A DNA stretch of 28,472 nt from IMG/VR virus record IMGVR_UViG_3300021090_000086, positions 1 through 28,472 of that record. One strand, written 5' to 3'. A program made the position numbers and the translations under genes. The notes under the pieces are model-generated. The model was not told the origin of the DNA, ran no database searches, and saw nothing but the letters and a program-made list of their open reading frames with translations. This DNA comes from a virus. Below are positions 7,061 through 15,102 of the stretch, in pieces (the stretch's first letter is position 1; every line of letters begins with the position of its first letter).

Positions 7061-8953
7061 ATGGCCGCGGGTCCGTTTTTTTTCGCGTGGGCAGGTAGCG
7101 ACGAAACGACATTTAATGAGTCGCATTGGCGTGAAGATGAAGAAGTGTTTTCGTTCGCAATCGAGCACAGCGAAGGGGACTTTGCCGGGCTCGAAATAAC
7201 GATTCGCAATCCGCGAGTTGGTTTCCTTGCGCCCGGTCGTGAGACATGGGCTTGGTTGTCTTATGATCGCGGTTTCATTCAAAGTCCTCCGGATCAGGTC
7301 TCCGAGAGTGAATCCGAATTTGAGCGCGGGAGTGAATCCGAATCAGGGGATATCGTTCCGCTCTTCTTCGGCCGGTTGGTAGCTATCCCGGATGATATTC
7401 ATGAAGAGCTTATAATTCTCCATTTCATCGCGCGTCCGTTGGACTTCGCGGCGCAGAAGATCGCTGTTGCGGATACTAAGCGCGTGCAACCTTATTGGGA
7501 CCCAATTTGGTTTAGCGCTGAAACGCGCGACGATCCAGACAACGTTTTGGAGTCGCGACCGGAGCTTTGGCATATTGATCGGATTACGCACGTTGTTACT
7601 ACATCCAACATTATCATCGGTGAGGCTGGTACGCTTTCATTTGGGGAATCGGATGTGTTTTGGGAGTCTATGTCGATTTCTTATAACAGTTCGTCGACAC
7701 GCGCTGTTGAGGTTGAAGCATCCGTTGCATGGGATCAAACTGCGTCGGGCGAGCTTGATCTTTCAATGCCGGCTCCGTTTAAATGCTTCGATGGGTCGGG
7801 ACTTGAGAATAGTTGGCCAAAGGACGGTGCGAGCGTCGGCGGCGGTTGGATTGTCTTGCATGGCGCGGCGGTGCGTCTCCTAGGGAAGTTGCAAGCTGTA
7901 TGGGGTTTTAGCTTCGGCGTTGGTGCGCCGGGCGGTGGAGCCGATACGGAACACCAAGGTTTTGGTCATGCGGTGATTGTTCCGGAGTATTATGATCATA
8001 TTTCGGATTTGGTGCCGGGTGGCGGCGTGCCAATTACTCGCGCTGTATATGTGCCTGCTTGGTATATGTCTGGAACGCTTGTCTTGCGTTATGAGGCGAG
8101 CCGGAAGCGAAGCGAGCGCATTTCGTTTGTCCTTGAGGCAGATGTTCAATCTATCGTTACAGAGCCCGGTGACGAAGATGTGATTCAGCTTTCATTCAGT
8201 TCGGCGGAAATTGCCTCGCCGATTGACCCAGGTAACGCCCTTCCGATTGGTGATGCGCGCAACCGCGTCTACTTTTCTTCGGTCCGTGGTGCGCAAAGTT
8301 TGGAATACCTGATCATGATCGCGCGGGCCAAGCTCCTAACCAACGCCCGTGCGGTGGATATTGAGTTTGAAATCCCGTTCAATCTTGGGATTGATTCCGA
8401 GTTGTCATGCCGTAAGAACGTTGTGATTACCGATTATCGCCTCCCCGGTGGGTTGGCAGGAGGTAAGGTAAAGTCCTACCGGCTTTCGGCGGATGGTGAG
8501 AGTGGTCAGTTTCTTTGCGGCATAACGATGGGTTGCACTATAGGCAAGGGTAATACGGTCACGGCTTTGCCGGGCAACCCTACCTATTGTGAGGGATACG
8601 TTGAAGGTTATCGAATCTACAAAGACGCTTTCATTATGCCGGTCGTAGGCGAAGTCCTTTATGAGTCGATTGAAGGACTCGGCGCAACGGATGATGGAAT
8701 TGATTTCAACCATCTAACTCCTTTCTCAATTGGTGCATCTTTAAGCGGAGGCCATAGTGCCGCAGATCAAAAGGTAGCGATGGGCGGAACAGCTCCGGAC
8801 CCTGGAACGGTATTTGAGCGGCTCAACACGGTGCCGACTATTTTCACTTTCAAAATACAGCCGGTGACTGGCGGGCCTTTTGAAACCGTATTCTCTCCGG
8901 CAGTTTCATTGCTGATGATTCCAAAGACGATTGATTTAGAGGCGTCACTATGA
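7061..8953 (+). CDS. Tail hub/baseplate-like protein
   Basis: A 630-residue protein. ATG 7061 has GGAGG at 7046-7050; an in-frame upstream start (7031) would overlap the previous gene and lacks this site. The N-terminus has FSFAIEHSEGDFAGLEITIR and IVPLFFGRLVAIPDDI, which look like the beta-domains of tail-tip hub proteins. The remainder is beta-rich and lacks recognisable enzyme motifs. Between residues about 80 and 98 there is a low-complexity acidic insertion with two copies of a DNA 13-mer beginning AGTGAATCC. Likely part of the tip complex that contacts the cell surface; inference from size and position. Confidence 0.6.
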   Translation: MAAGPFFFAWAGSDETTFNESHWREDEEVFSFAIEHSEGDFAGLEITIRNPRVGFLAPGRETWAWLSYDRGFIQSPPDQVSESESEFERGSESESGDIVPLFFGRLVAIPDDIHEELIILHFIARPLDFAAQKIAVADTKRVQPYWDPIWFSAETRDDPDNVLESRPELWHIDRITHVVTTSNIIIGEAGTLSFGESDVFWESMSISYNSSSTRAVEVEASVAWDQTASGELDLSMPAPFKCFDGSGLENSWPKDGASVGGGWIVLHGAAVRLLGKLQAVWGFSFGVGAPGGGADTEHQGFGHAVIVPEYYDHISDLVPGGGVPITRAVYVPAWYMSGTLVLRYEASRKRSERISFVLEADVQSIVTEPGDEDVIQLSFSSAEIASPIDPGNALPIGDARNRVYFSSVRGAQSLEYLIMIARAKLLTNARAVDIEFEIPFNLGIDSELSCRKNVVITDYRLPGGLAGGKVKSYRLSADGESGQFLCGITMGCTIGKGNTVTALPGNPTYCEGYVEGYRIYKDAFIMPVVGEVLYESIEGLGATDDGIDFNHLTPFSIGASLSGGHSAADQKVAMGGTAPDPGTVFERLNTVPTIFTFKIQPVTGGPFETVFSPAVSLLMIPKTIDLEASL

Positions 8954-9291
8954 CCCTGGAAAGAATTGTTCGGCCGTTCCAGACTAATGACGTATTCAAT
9001 GCGCGGCGTCTTCCTATTAGCCAAGCGGTCTCTGGAGAGACTCCGCCTGAAATTCAAATGACGTGGCAGGGTGCTGCGGATGGCACCTATACGGAAGAAG
9101 CCCCGCCCGGTGCTTTGAGTATCGAAGTCACAGAATGGCGTGAGACAGACCGGAAGACGGAGAAGGTTCGAGTCGAGAATCCGGATGATAAGGAGCAGTT
9201 CGTTCAAGTTGAGCGCATAAAGCGGATGACGTTTCAGAACGATACCACGGGTGAACAAATGCGAATGCAATTCAATTGGCCGAGTACCTGA
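8950..9291 (+). CDS. Hypothetical tail-region protein
   Basis: A 113-residue protein whose ATG overlaps the stop of the hub gene by four bases (ATGA), so translation is probably coupled. It is hydrophilic, with VRPFQTNDVFNARRLP at the start, an acidic middle (TWQGAADGTYTEEAPPG) and a charged C-terminus. No known motif. Its position implies a structural or assembly role in the tail tip. Confidence 0.55.
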   Translation: MTLERIVRPFQTNDVFNARRLPISQAVSGETPPEIQMTWQGAADGTYTEEAPPGALSIEVTEWRETDRKTEKVRVENPDDKEQFVQVERIKRMTFQNDTTGEQMRMQFNWPST

Positions 9292-9292
9292 C

Positions 9293-9772
9293 ATGCCGGG
9301 AACGCTTGCCGATCCTGTGAAGCTGGACTTCACGCAAACAATTACCGCGGTTAGCTGGATCACAGATCGCGATCTTTACTTTATTTTCCATTCGACGGGC
9401 TCCGTGGAAAACGAGAGTATCTTTCTTTGGATTGTAGGCCCCGGCGGAGTCGAGCTAACTGGTCCTGATCCTGTTATTTTGGCGTTGCCGGATGGGACTT
9501 TTGAAACCGTTTTTGAGCTAGGCGAGTTGAATGATCAATTTGAGCCAACCGAACCAGACCTTGAGCATATCGTGATCAATATAGAAGCGCGGATTGCACA
9601 ATTAGATGGGCCGGGTGCTACGCTGCAAACACTCTACAAGGTGACGGTATTGGACGAACCTACCAATATAAAGTTTGAAGTTGAGAGTAGCCCGCGCGCG
9701 GTCGGGCCAGTTAGGGAGGTTGTCGCAACGATGACCCTAAAGCGTTCAAACGGCGAAGGCGTATGGAGTTAA
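9293..9772 (+). CDS. Hypothetical tail-region protein
   Basis: A 159-residue protein. I chose ATG 9293, one base after the previous stop, rather than an upstream start at 9251 inside the preceding gene. It is beta-rich (DLYFIFHSTGSVENESIFLW, ELTGPDPVILALPDGTFETV) with many acidic residues and no enzyme motif. It shares the strand and tight spacing of the tail-tip genes. Confidence 0.55.
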   Translation: MPGTLADPVKLDFTQTITAVSWITDRDLYFIFHSTGSVENESIFLWIVGPGGVELTGPDPVILALPDGTFETVFELGELNDQFEPTEPDLEHIVINIEARIAQLDGPGATLQTLYKVTVLDEPTNIKFEVESSPRAVGPVREVVATMTLKRSNGEGVWS

Positions 9773-9776
9773 GATC

Positions 9777-10652
9777 ATGCCTCTTACATTAGGCGATATC
9801 ATTTTCAGCACGACCGATCCTAGCCGATGGGGTGATGGTAAGAACCCGCCCGGCCCCACGCTGCTAACTGATTTCGAAGTTGACCGCAATTTTTGGGCGG
9901 TGCTGCAAGCCATCATCGATTTGCAGAACAATCCAACACAGCCCGCCGAAATTATCGACGTGACGACGATCGGGGATCAAATGACGATCACGCTTGACGC
10001 TATTGATCCGGAGAGTTCGGAAGGAGATTTGATTCAGTTCGTGGTGACGCTTCCCCGAGTGCCGGTCCGCTTCCGCGGTCCGTGGGCTCCTGAGACTGCG
10101 TATTTGGCGGGTGACTTCTTCACCGCGGTTGATGGCCTGTATTTAACAACAGTGAATCACACAAGCTCACTTGCTCCGTTCAACCCAGATGACGGCAACA
10201 TGGTGGGGCCTTTTGCAACCTTGGTGATGCCGTATCAAAATCTATATGAAATTGCGTTCTTCTCGCCGGGCACTCCTGGAACGGGGATCGTTGAAGGCGA
10301 GGCGATCTTTTCACATCGCACGTCTCAGAATTGGTACTTGCTTGCTGGAGCGCCCGGAAGCGTCGGCGGCTTGGAATTCGCCGCAACCGATCCGATCATA
10401 TATCCGGTCTACAAGAATCGCGTTCAAATTGGAAACTTCATCGTCGGCCGTTCATCGGAATCTGAATACAATTTTGGACCTGATTCCGAACTCGTGTCAG
10501 ATGAAGAGTATTCCCAAGCAGGTGTGTTCGATATTGCGGCCGATGTGCAGTTCACACCTAGCGAGCGCTTGCGGGTGCTAAAGCCTGCCGATGATGACTT
10601 GACGGCGCGCGATCTTACAATAACGTTTTGGGGCATCAAAGGAACGCTCTAA
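9777..10652 (+). CDS. Tail fibre/tip protein with a carbohydrate-binding-like module
   Basis: A 291-residue protein starting at ATG 9777. Around residues 100-140 it has FRGPWAPETAYLAGDFFTAV followed by DGLYLTTVNHTSS. This resembles the short repeat shared by phage tail proteins and chitin-binding modules (gpW..gtaYavGD.V...G..Y....nHtS). A Ser/Glu-rich stretch (RSSESEYNFGPDSELVSDEE) lies at about 224-244. It is the last structural gene before the lysis genes, a common position for fibre or adaptor proteins. A surface-binding role is inferred. Confidence 0.6.
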   Translation: MPLTLGDIIFSTTDPSRWGDGKNPPGPTLLTDFEVDRNFWAVLQAIIDLQNNPTQPAEIIDVTTIGDQMTITLDAIDPESSEGDLIQFVVTLPRVPVRFRGPWAPETAYLAGDFFTAVDGLYLTTVNHTSSLAPFNPDDGNMVGPFATLVMPYQNLYEIAFFSPGTPGTGIVEGEAIFSHRTSQNWYLLAGAPGSVGGLEFAATDPIIYPVYKNRVQIGNFIVGRSSESEYNFGPDSELVSDEEYSQAGVFDIAADVQFTPSERLRVLKPADDDLTARDLTITFWGIKGTL

Positions 10653-10674
10653 TTTTCGTTGGTTGAGCTATCTT

Positions 10675-10715
10675 CCCTCTTTCCGGTAACGTGAGTCGTG
10701 TTCCCGGAAAGAGGG
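10675..10715 (+). promoter_or_regulatory. Perfect 12-bp inverted repeat covering the endolysin ribosome binding site
   Basis: CCCTCTTTCCGG (10675-10686) and CCGGAAAGAGGG (10704-10715) are exact reverse complements, separated by 17 bases. The right arm contains the purine-rich ribosome binding site of the endolysin, whose ATG is at 10724. No T run follows, which argues against a simple terminator. It may delay endolysin translation or bind a protein as DNA or RNA. Confidence 0.6.
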
Positions 10716-10723
10716 CCCTTCAA

Positions 10724-11530
10724 ATGGCCACGCGAAATTATGAAGAGGCATTGCGTAGATGCCTAGCCCATGAAGGCGGATATACCAATGATCGCGCGGA
10801 CCCTGGAGGCCCGACGAATTGGGGCATCACGATTCACGACGCCCGCAAGTATTGGAAGCCGAACGCGACGGCCGCGGACGTGCGCGCGATGCCGTTGGCT
10901 ATTGCTAAGAACATCTATCGGCAACGCTATTGGGATATTCAAAAGTGCGATCAGCTTCCCTCCGGCGTTGATTACACAATTTTTGACTATGGTGTGAACA
11001 GCGGTATCGGCCGCTCCGGCAAGGTTCTTCGGCGCGTGCTTGGAATGTCTGATGCTACTCATGTCGTCACGCCGGAAGTCCTCGCCGCGTGCGCGAAGCG
11101 TGATCCAAATCAGCTTGTGCGCGCGATCAATGGCGAGCGTATCAACTTCCTGCATCGGCTTCGGACGTGGCCGGTATTTGGCAAAGGTTGGGGCCGCCGC
11201 GTCGCCGAAGTGCAAGCCGTGTCGCTCGCGATGATCGCCAAGGCCGGGCCGATTGCTGTTCCGCAGACTGAGGGCGCACGGGGCAAGGGCGAGGTTCCGG
11301 AGCCAAAGGGCACGAAAGATGCGATCAAGACCACTTCCGGCGTGGGTAGCGCGGGATGGCTCGCCGCGGCCCGTAATTGGGTTTACGGGCATCCAGTCGA
11401 GACCGCGCTTATTGTGGTCGCTGTGATCGGATTTACTTGGTTCGTCATTTATCAAATCAACAAGCATCGCGCTCGTAAGCAGGACGCGGCAACGCCCGGA
11501 ACTGTCATTGTCCCGGAGCTTGCAGTCTAA
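10724..11530 (+). CDS. Endolysin: GH108-type N-acetylmuramidase with C-terminal transmembrane anchor
   Basis: A 268-residue protein. I chose ATG 10724 because GAGGG lies eight bases upstream; a GTG at 10691 falls inside the hairpin loop. The N-terminal domain has the GH108 signature LAHEGGYTNDRADPGGPTNW, with the likely catalytic Glu in HEGGY. DYTIFDYGVNSGIGRSGKVL marks the muramidase/peptidoglycan-binding part. Family members cut the glycan strand of peptidoglycan. At about residues 227-250 is a hydrophobic helix (VETALIVVAVIGFTWFVIY) followed by basic NKHRARK, so the protein could be held in the membrane. There is no N-terminal signal, and holin-like genes follow. Confidence 0.85.
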   Translation: MATRNYEEALRRCLAHEGGYTNDRADPGGPTNWGITIHDARKYWKPNATAADVRAMPLAIAKNIYRQRYWDIQKCDQLPSGVDYTIFDYGVNSGIGRSGKVLRRVLGMSDATHVVTPEVLAACAKRDPNQLVRAINGERINFLHRLRTWPVFGKGWGRRVAEVQAVSLAMIAKAGPIAVPQTEGARGKGEVPEPKGTKDAIKTTSGVGSAGWLAAARNWVYGHPVETALIVVAVIGFTWFVIYQINKHRARKQDAATPGTVIVPELAV

Positions 11531-11542
11531 GGAGCGTGAGCT

Positions 11543-12019
11543 ATGGATTTGAACAAGGACGGCGTTGATGACTTCTTAGCCGCGCGTATTTGGGCGCGTG
11601 CCAAGTGGACTACGTTCAAAACCGGTCGCGCGCTTGCGTGCTTAGGACGCACGGTGAAGGCGTTCCGCACTTTGTTGTCCGCTGGTTTCCTCCTGGTTAT
11701 CGGGTTCGCGTCCTACGCCGAATCTCTTGATTTGTACTCCATTCTTCGCTCATTCATCAAAGATGAAGAGATATTGGGCGCAGTGGTTGGTGGGCTTGGA
11801 CTATTCTTTGGTGTGCTGACTCTCTTCAAGGATCGCGCCACATCTCAAACCGTCACGATTGACGATGGAGAGACCATCACGGTTGCGGAAGTCAAGAACG
11901 GCGAAGCAACCGTTGGTATGTCTCACGAAGGTGAGATTGTTTCCGAGTCCTCCGAGTCGGAGCCGGCGCGAACTCTCACGATCAAGGTTGAAGCGAAGAC
12001 GGCGCGAGGAGTCGGCTAA
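11543..12019 (+). CDS. Holin-like membrane protein
   Basis: A 158-residue protein 12 bases after the endolysin gene. It has a basic N-terminus and two likely transmembrane segments, about residues 44-62 (LSAGFLLVIGFASYA) and about 77-95 (EILGAVVGGLGLFFGVLTLF). A soluble acidic tail contains IVSESSESEPARTL. Two helices and a place beside the endolysin suggest a holin or holin regulator. No family was recognised. Its stop overlaps the next ATG (TAATG). Confidence 0.6.
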   Translation: MDLNKDGVDDFLAARIWARAKWTTFKTGRALACLGRTVKAFRTLLSAGFLLVIGFASYAESLDLYSILRSFIKDEEILGAVVGGLGLFFGVLTLFKDRATSQTVTIDDGETITVAEVKNGEATVGMSHEGEIVSESSESEPARTLTIKVEAKTARGVG

Positions 12020-12477
12020 TGTCCGTGCTCGATATCGTGAACCCTTATGCTTGGGTGATGAAAGGCATTAAGGGACTCGCAGGAATTGTCAGCAATACGA
12101 TTATACAGCACGGCAACACACAAGCCGCGAAGGAAGGCGCACAGGACCAGCGCGGCGCGGATGTGGTTGCTAATTACTTGTCGGCGGCTAATGAGACCAA
12201 CAGAATAAAGCAGGCATCGCGGACGGAGCGCACGGTTATTGCGGCGTTCCTATGCTTCGTCCTACCCACGGCGATTCATTGGTGGTTCGTCTTGCTCGAC
12301 TCCGTGCCGTTCTTCGTCCCGTACTTCATGGACAAGGCGCATAAAGTTGGATCATGGAAGGTCGCCGCTCCGCCCGGTAAGTGGGCGGACACATATCATA
12401 TGATTATCGGTTCATTCTTCATCGCGGCTCCATCTATAGCTGGAATCTCCATCCTCGCGCGTATGTTTCGGAGGTAG
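12019..12477 (+). CDS. Holin-like membrane protein, GTA-type three-helix pattern possible
   Basis: A 152-residue protein overlapping the previous gene by one base. The N-terminal half is soluble, with Gln/Ala/Asn and RIKQASRTERT. Hydrophobic segments follow at about 75-105 (TVIAAFLCFVLPTAIHWWFV, FFVPYFM) and 128-147 (MIIGSFFIAAPSIAGISILA), ending in a basic ARMFRR. The layout resembles the alphaproteobacterial gene-transfer-agent type holins in which an Arg-rich linker precedes the helices. A role in lysis timing is inferred from context. Confidence 0.6.
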   Translation: MSVLDIVNPYAWVMKGIKGLAGIVSNTIIQHGNTQAAKEGAQDQRGADVVANYLSAANETNRIKQASRTERTVIAAFLCFVLPTAIHWWFVLLDSVPFFVPYFMDKAHKVGSWKVAAPPGKWADTYHMIIGSFFIAAPSIAGISILARMFRR

Positions 12478-12482
12478 CATAG

Positions 12483-12809
12483 ATGGTTCGCCGCGTCTCC
12501 AGGAAGCCGCACAAGGCTGCCATTGATCCGGCGGTGCTCCGTGCGATTGAAGTGGCGGCGGAGCGCGCGGCCACGCGTGCAACGAAGAAGTTTTTACTGG
12601 CTCTTGGAATCAATGCGACCAAGCCCGAAGACGTTATTGAATCGCAGAAGGATTCGAATTTTACCCGCACGCTACGCTTGGGCGCTGAATCAAAATCAGC
12701 GAAGATTAGTATTTCTATAATTGGTTTGGTCTTCTCGATTGCTGGCTATTTGGTGATTAGCGGCATTCATTGGCTTGTTGATTATTTCCGTGCAAAGGGA
12801 TTGCAGTAA
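12483..12809 (+). CDS. Small membrane protein of the lysis cluster
   Basis: A 108-residue protein. The basic N-terminus (RRVSRKPHKAA) is followed by an Ala/Glu/Arg helix (AVLRAIEVAAERAATRATKK) and a single transmembrane helix near residues 78-100 (ISIIGLVFSIAGYLVISGIH). Short proteins of this pattern (soluble helix plus one C-terminal membrane segment) occur beside holin genes in alphaproteobacterial phages. It may be a holin partner or antiholin; the sequence does not decide. Confidence 0.55.
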   Translation: MVRRVSRKPHKAAIDPAVLRAIEVAAERAATRATKKFLLALGINATKPEDVIESQKDSNFTRTLRLGAESKSAKISISIIGLVFSIAGYLVISGIHWLVDYFRAKGLQ

Positions 12810-12810
12810 C

Positions 12811-14493
12811 ATGGCGGGTCATCCGTTCCCCTCTGATGCTGAATTGCGGAAGGATATTGACGCTTATATGCAATCGGGCGGTAATCGTTCCGAAGCGTCA
12901 CGCCTTCGCAACATGCCGCGCAAATCGTTTTGCGACCGGCTAGAGAAGGCGGCGAAGAAGTTTGGCGTTACACTCGGCAAGGTCGTTGATGGCCGCGTGG
13001 ATTATGTTGAAGCGATCAAGCGCCCTCTGCCCAAGGGGCGCAGCGTGGCGCGCTATATCCTCTCATCCTGCCAGAATAACACGCATCCACACCCCGGCTG
13101 GAAGAACCTCTTGGCCTATCGTGATTGGCTAAGTGATGGCCGCGGCACATGCGAGTTCATCCTTGGATCGTTCTCCTACCAAATGGACGCCTACGGTGCG
13201 AAAGCCGTGAAGCGCGGGACCTACAAGCGGCAAGGGAAGCTTTGGTATGCCCCGGAGCTTGTGCCCTATATCAATGATGAATCGATTCAACTCGCGCCCG
13301 GTTTGGTGTGGTGCGGCGAGATGAATATTCTTCCCACGGCGGACAATCCGTTGGTGAAGCTGGAAGACTACAATGGCCGTAGCTCGAATATCGTGCCGCA
13401 TGCGAAGATCGCGATGGAGTCGGTTGGTTCCCTCGCGGACGAAGCTACAAAGTTCAACTACTCAACCGGGACCGTCACACAGCGCAACTACATTCAAAAG
13501 CGCGTGGGCCAGATATCGGAGCGCAAACATAACTATGGTGCACTTATTGTCGAAGTCGATTCGCAAGGTAATTGGTACGTTCGGCAATTGCACATCGGCG
13601 ATAAGGGCGAGATTTACGATATTGGGCCATCCGGATATCGCGGGATCAAGATTCAAAACGAGAAGGTGACGGCGTTGCAAATCAATGAGCCACCTTCCCG
13701 TACATTTCTTGAGGCTGTTAGATGGGGTGATATTCATGCGGTAGAGATGGAGCTTTGGGTGCGTGAAGTGGGTTGGGCAGAAGGCGGAATGGTTGACCAA
13801 CTCGCGCCGCGCAAGCAAATCATGGACGATATCTTTTCTATGCGCTCACGCGGGCATCATGAGCTTTACAACTTCCATCGCACTTATGAAAAGCACGTCA
13901 ACAACGAAGGGTCCGTTGAAGATGAAATGAGTGTCACGGCCGACTTCTTAAAGGAGGCGGATCGGCCCTGGTTAGAAACTGTGGTGGTGCGCTCCAATCA
14001 TTGCCGCCACCTGAACCAATGGCTTAATGAAGCGCACCCGGAGCGTGATCCATTAAACGCGCGTTATTTCCACCATCTCCAAGAGCAAATTCTAGCGGCA
14101 ATGGATTCCGGGGATCGCGACTTCAATATTTTGGAATGGGCTCTTCGCCATTGCGAGGGTGGAATTCCGGATCGGGTTCGCTTCTTGGGCGAGGATGAAT
14201 CCTATATTATCTGTAAGAACTACCACGGCGGGATCGAAAACGGATTGCACGGTGATATTGGGGTGAACAATGCGCGAGGTTCAACTCGCGGCTTGAAGAA
14301 GCTAGGGCGAGCCGTCAGCAAGAACCACGATCACACGGCGGCGATTAGCGGCAGGGTCTATTCCGGCGGTGCGTGTAGCTTGCGGTTCCCTTACATGAGG
14401 GGGCCGAACACGCATTCCATTTCCCACACTCTCGCGTTTGAGAATGCGGCCCGGCAAATCATCACATTCTGGAACGGGAAGTTTCGCGCCTAG
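12811..14493 (+). CDS. Helix-turn-helix plus calcineurin-like metallophosphoesterase phage protein (T5 A1-like group)
   Basis: A 560-residue protein. I chose ATG 12811, right after the previous stop and with AAGGGA upstream, over a TTG at 12775. Residues about 5-45 look like a helix-turn-helix (DAYMQSGGNRSEASRLRNMP). The middle has GEMNILPTADNPLVKLEDYN and TGTVTQRNYIQKRVGQ, which I associate with a group of phage proteins related to T5 A1. The C-terminal half carries phosphoesterase-like motifs: VVRSNHCRHLNQWL (about 391-405), LHGDIGVNNARGS (about 478-491) and KNHDHT (about 502-507). Family members are metal-dependent phosphoesterases. Recognised from pattern; T5 A1 is tied to host DNA breakdown, but that role here is only a possibility. 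Confidence 0.65.
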   Translation: MAGHPFPSDAELRKDIDAYMQSGGNRSEASRLRNMPRKSFCDRLEKAAKKFGVTLGKVVDGRVDYVEAIKRPLPKGRSVARYILSSCQNNTHPHPGWKNLLAYRDWLSDGRGTCEFILGSFSYQMDAYGAKAVKRGTYKRQGKLWYAPELVPYINDESIQLAPGLVWCGEMNILPTADNPLVKLEDYNGRSSNIVPHAKIAMESVGSLADEATKFNYSTGTVTQRNYIQKRVGQISERKHNYGALIVEVDSQGNWYVRQLHIGDKGEIYDIGPSGYRGIKIQNEKVTALQINEPPSRTFLEAVRWGDIHAVEMELWVREVGWAEGGMVDQLAPRKQIMDDIFSMRSRGHHELYNFHRTYEKHVNNEGSVEDEMSVTADFLKEADRPWLETVVVRSNHCRHLNQWLNEAHPERDPLNARYFHHLQEQILAAMDSGDRDFNILEWALRHCEGGIPDRVRFLGEDESYIICKNYHGGIENGLHGDIGVNNARGSTRGLKKLGRAVSKNHDHTAAISGRVYSGGACSLRFPYMRGPNTHSISHTLAFENAARQIITFWNGKFRA

Positions 14494-14846
14494 GGGCAGT
14501 CCGGACGGGCGTACTGATAGCGTCGAATTCCGTCTGGATCGGTTTGAGCGATTGGCTTGCAACGCTCCATCCATTCGCGGTCCCGGGCGCGAGCCGCCGC
14601 ACTGGCCGCTAGGGCGCGTTCTTCGGCGAGGCGTTGTTGATCTAGTCGGTGGAGCCGATCCGCTTGTTGGTCTTCCTCAGTGCGATAGATACCGGCTCTT
14701 CGGTCTTGCTCCTTGATCGCGTCAAGAAGCTCCATGCCTGTTTGATATTCGGAGCAAGGGATTTCAGTGAAGAACCGATTAGTACAGCCCATGGCCGCCG
14801 TAGCCCCGGCGAGGGTCAACAGAGCGGCAAGCGTTATGCGTTTCAT
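14490..14846 (-). CDS. Exported coiled-coil protein, possible lipoprotein or spanin-like
   Basis: A 118-residue protein starting at ATG 14846, with GGAG nine bases upstream inside a 12-bp palindrome. A TTG five codons earlier is less likely. It has a signal peptide, MKRITLAALLTLAGATAAMG, followed by Cys; the site is not a good lipobox. Residues about 45-95 are charged and helical (DQQADRLHRLDQQRLAEERA). Cys pairs occur near both ends. It converges on the late operon; the two genes share a CTAG, so each stop lies within the other. A spanin-like or envelope role is speculative. Confidence 0.6.
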   Translation of the reverse strand: MKRITLAALLTLAGATAAMGCTNRFFTEIPCSEYQTGMELLDAIKEQDRRAGIYRTEEDQQADRLHRLDQQRLAEERALAASAAARARDREWMERCKPIAQTDPDGIRRYQYARPDCP

Positions 14847-14847
14847 C

Positions 14848-14859
14848 GGAGTCGACTCC
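14848..14859. promoter_or_regulatory. 12-bp palindrome over the ribosome binding site of the exported protein
   Basis: GGAGTCGACTCC is a perfect palindrome that contains the GGAG ribosome binding site for the leftward ATG at 14846. It may be an operator or a translational control element, or chance. Confidence 0.3.
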
Positions 14860-14861
14860 AA

Positions 14862-15065
14862 AGTTCAACGCCGGCAATGATCGGCCTAGATCGTAAAATC
14901 TTCCTGAAAACGTGGTGGGACATTCGAGGAAATACGGGCTTGGAAGTCAATGGGATGAAGCGTTGTCCCACTTCTTCCTAACCCGTTGTTTCAACAAGAA
15001 TTTGGAGGCCCGGGCCCGGCCTCTAGCGGCTGGATTTCGTTTTGATTTTGTTAGGATATTTTCAG
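14862..15065. other. Non-coding region beside the integrase, candidate attP
   Basis: No gene is visible here. It holds GTGGGAC (14915-14921) and GTCCCAC (14965-14971), a 7-bp inverted pair whose sequence recurs in the hairpin just to the right, and a GC-rich palindrome GAGGCC-N7-GGCCTC (15005-15023). Phage attachment sites usually lie next to the integrase gene in such gaps. The core cannot be identified without the host sequence. Confidence 0.35.
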
Positions 15066-15094
15066 AAAAGTCCCACTAGCCTATTCAGTGAGAC
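15066..15094 (-). terminator. Rho-independent-like terminator of the integrase operon
   Basis: On the minus strand GTCTCAC and GTGGGAC form a 7-bp stem (one U-G pair, 15070-15076 with 15088-15094, 11-base loop), followed by TTTTC. It lies nine bases past the integrase stop codon. A near-identical copy is at 18018-18046. Confidence 0.65.
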
Positions 15095-15102
15095 AAAGCC
15101 GG

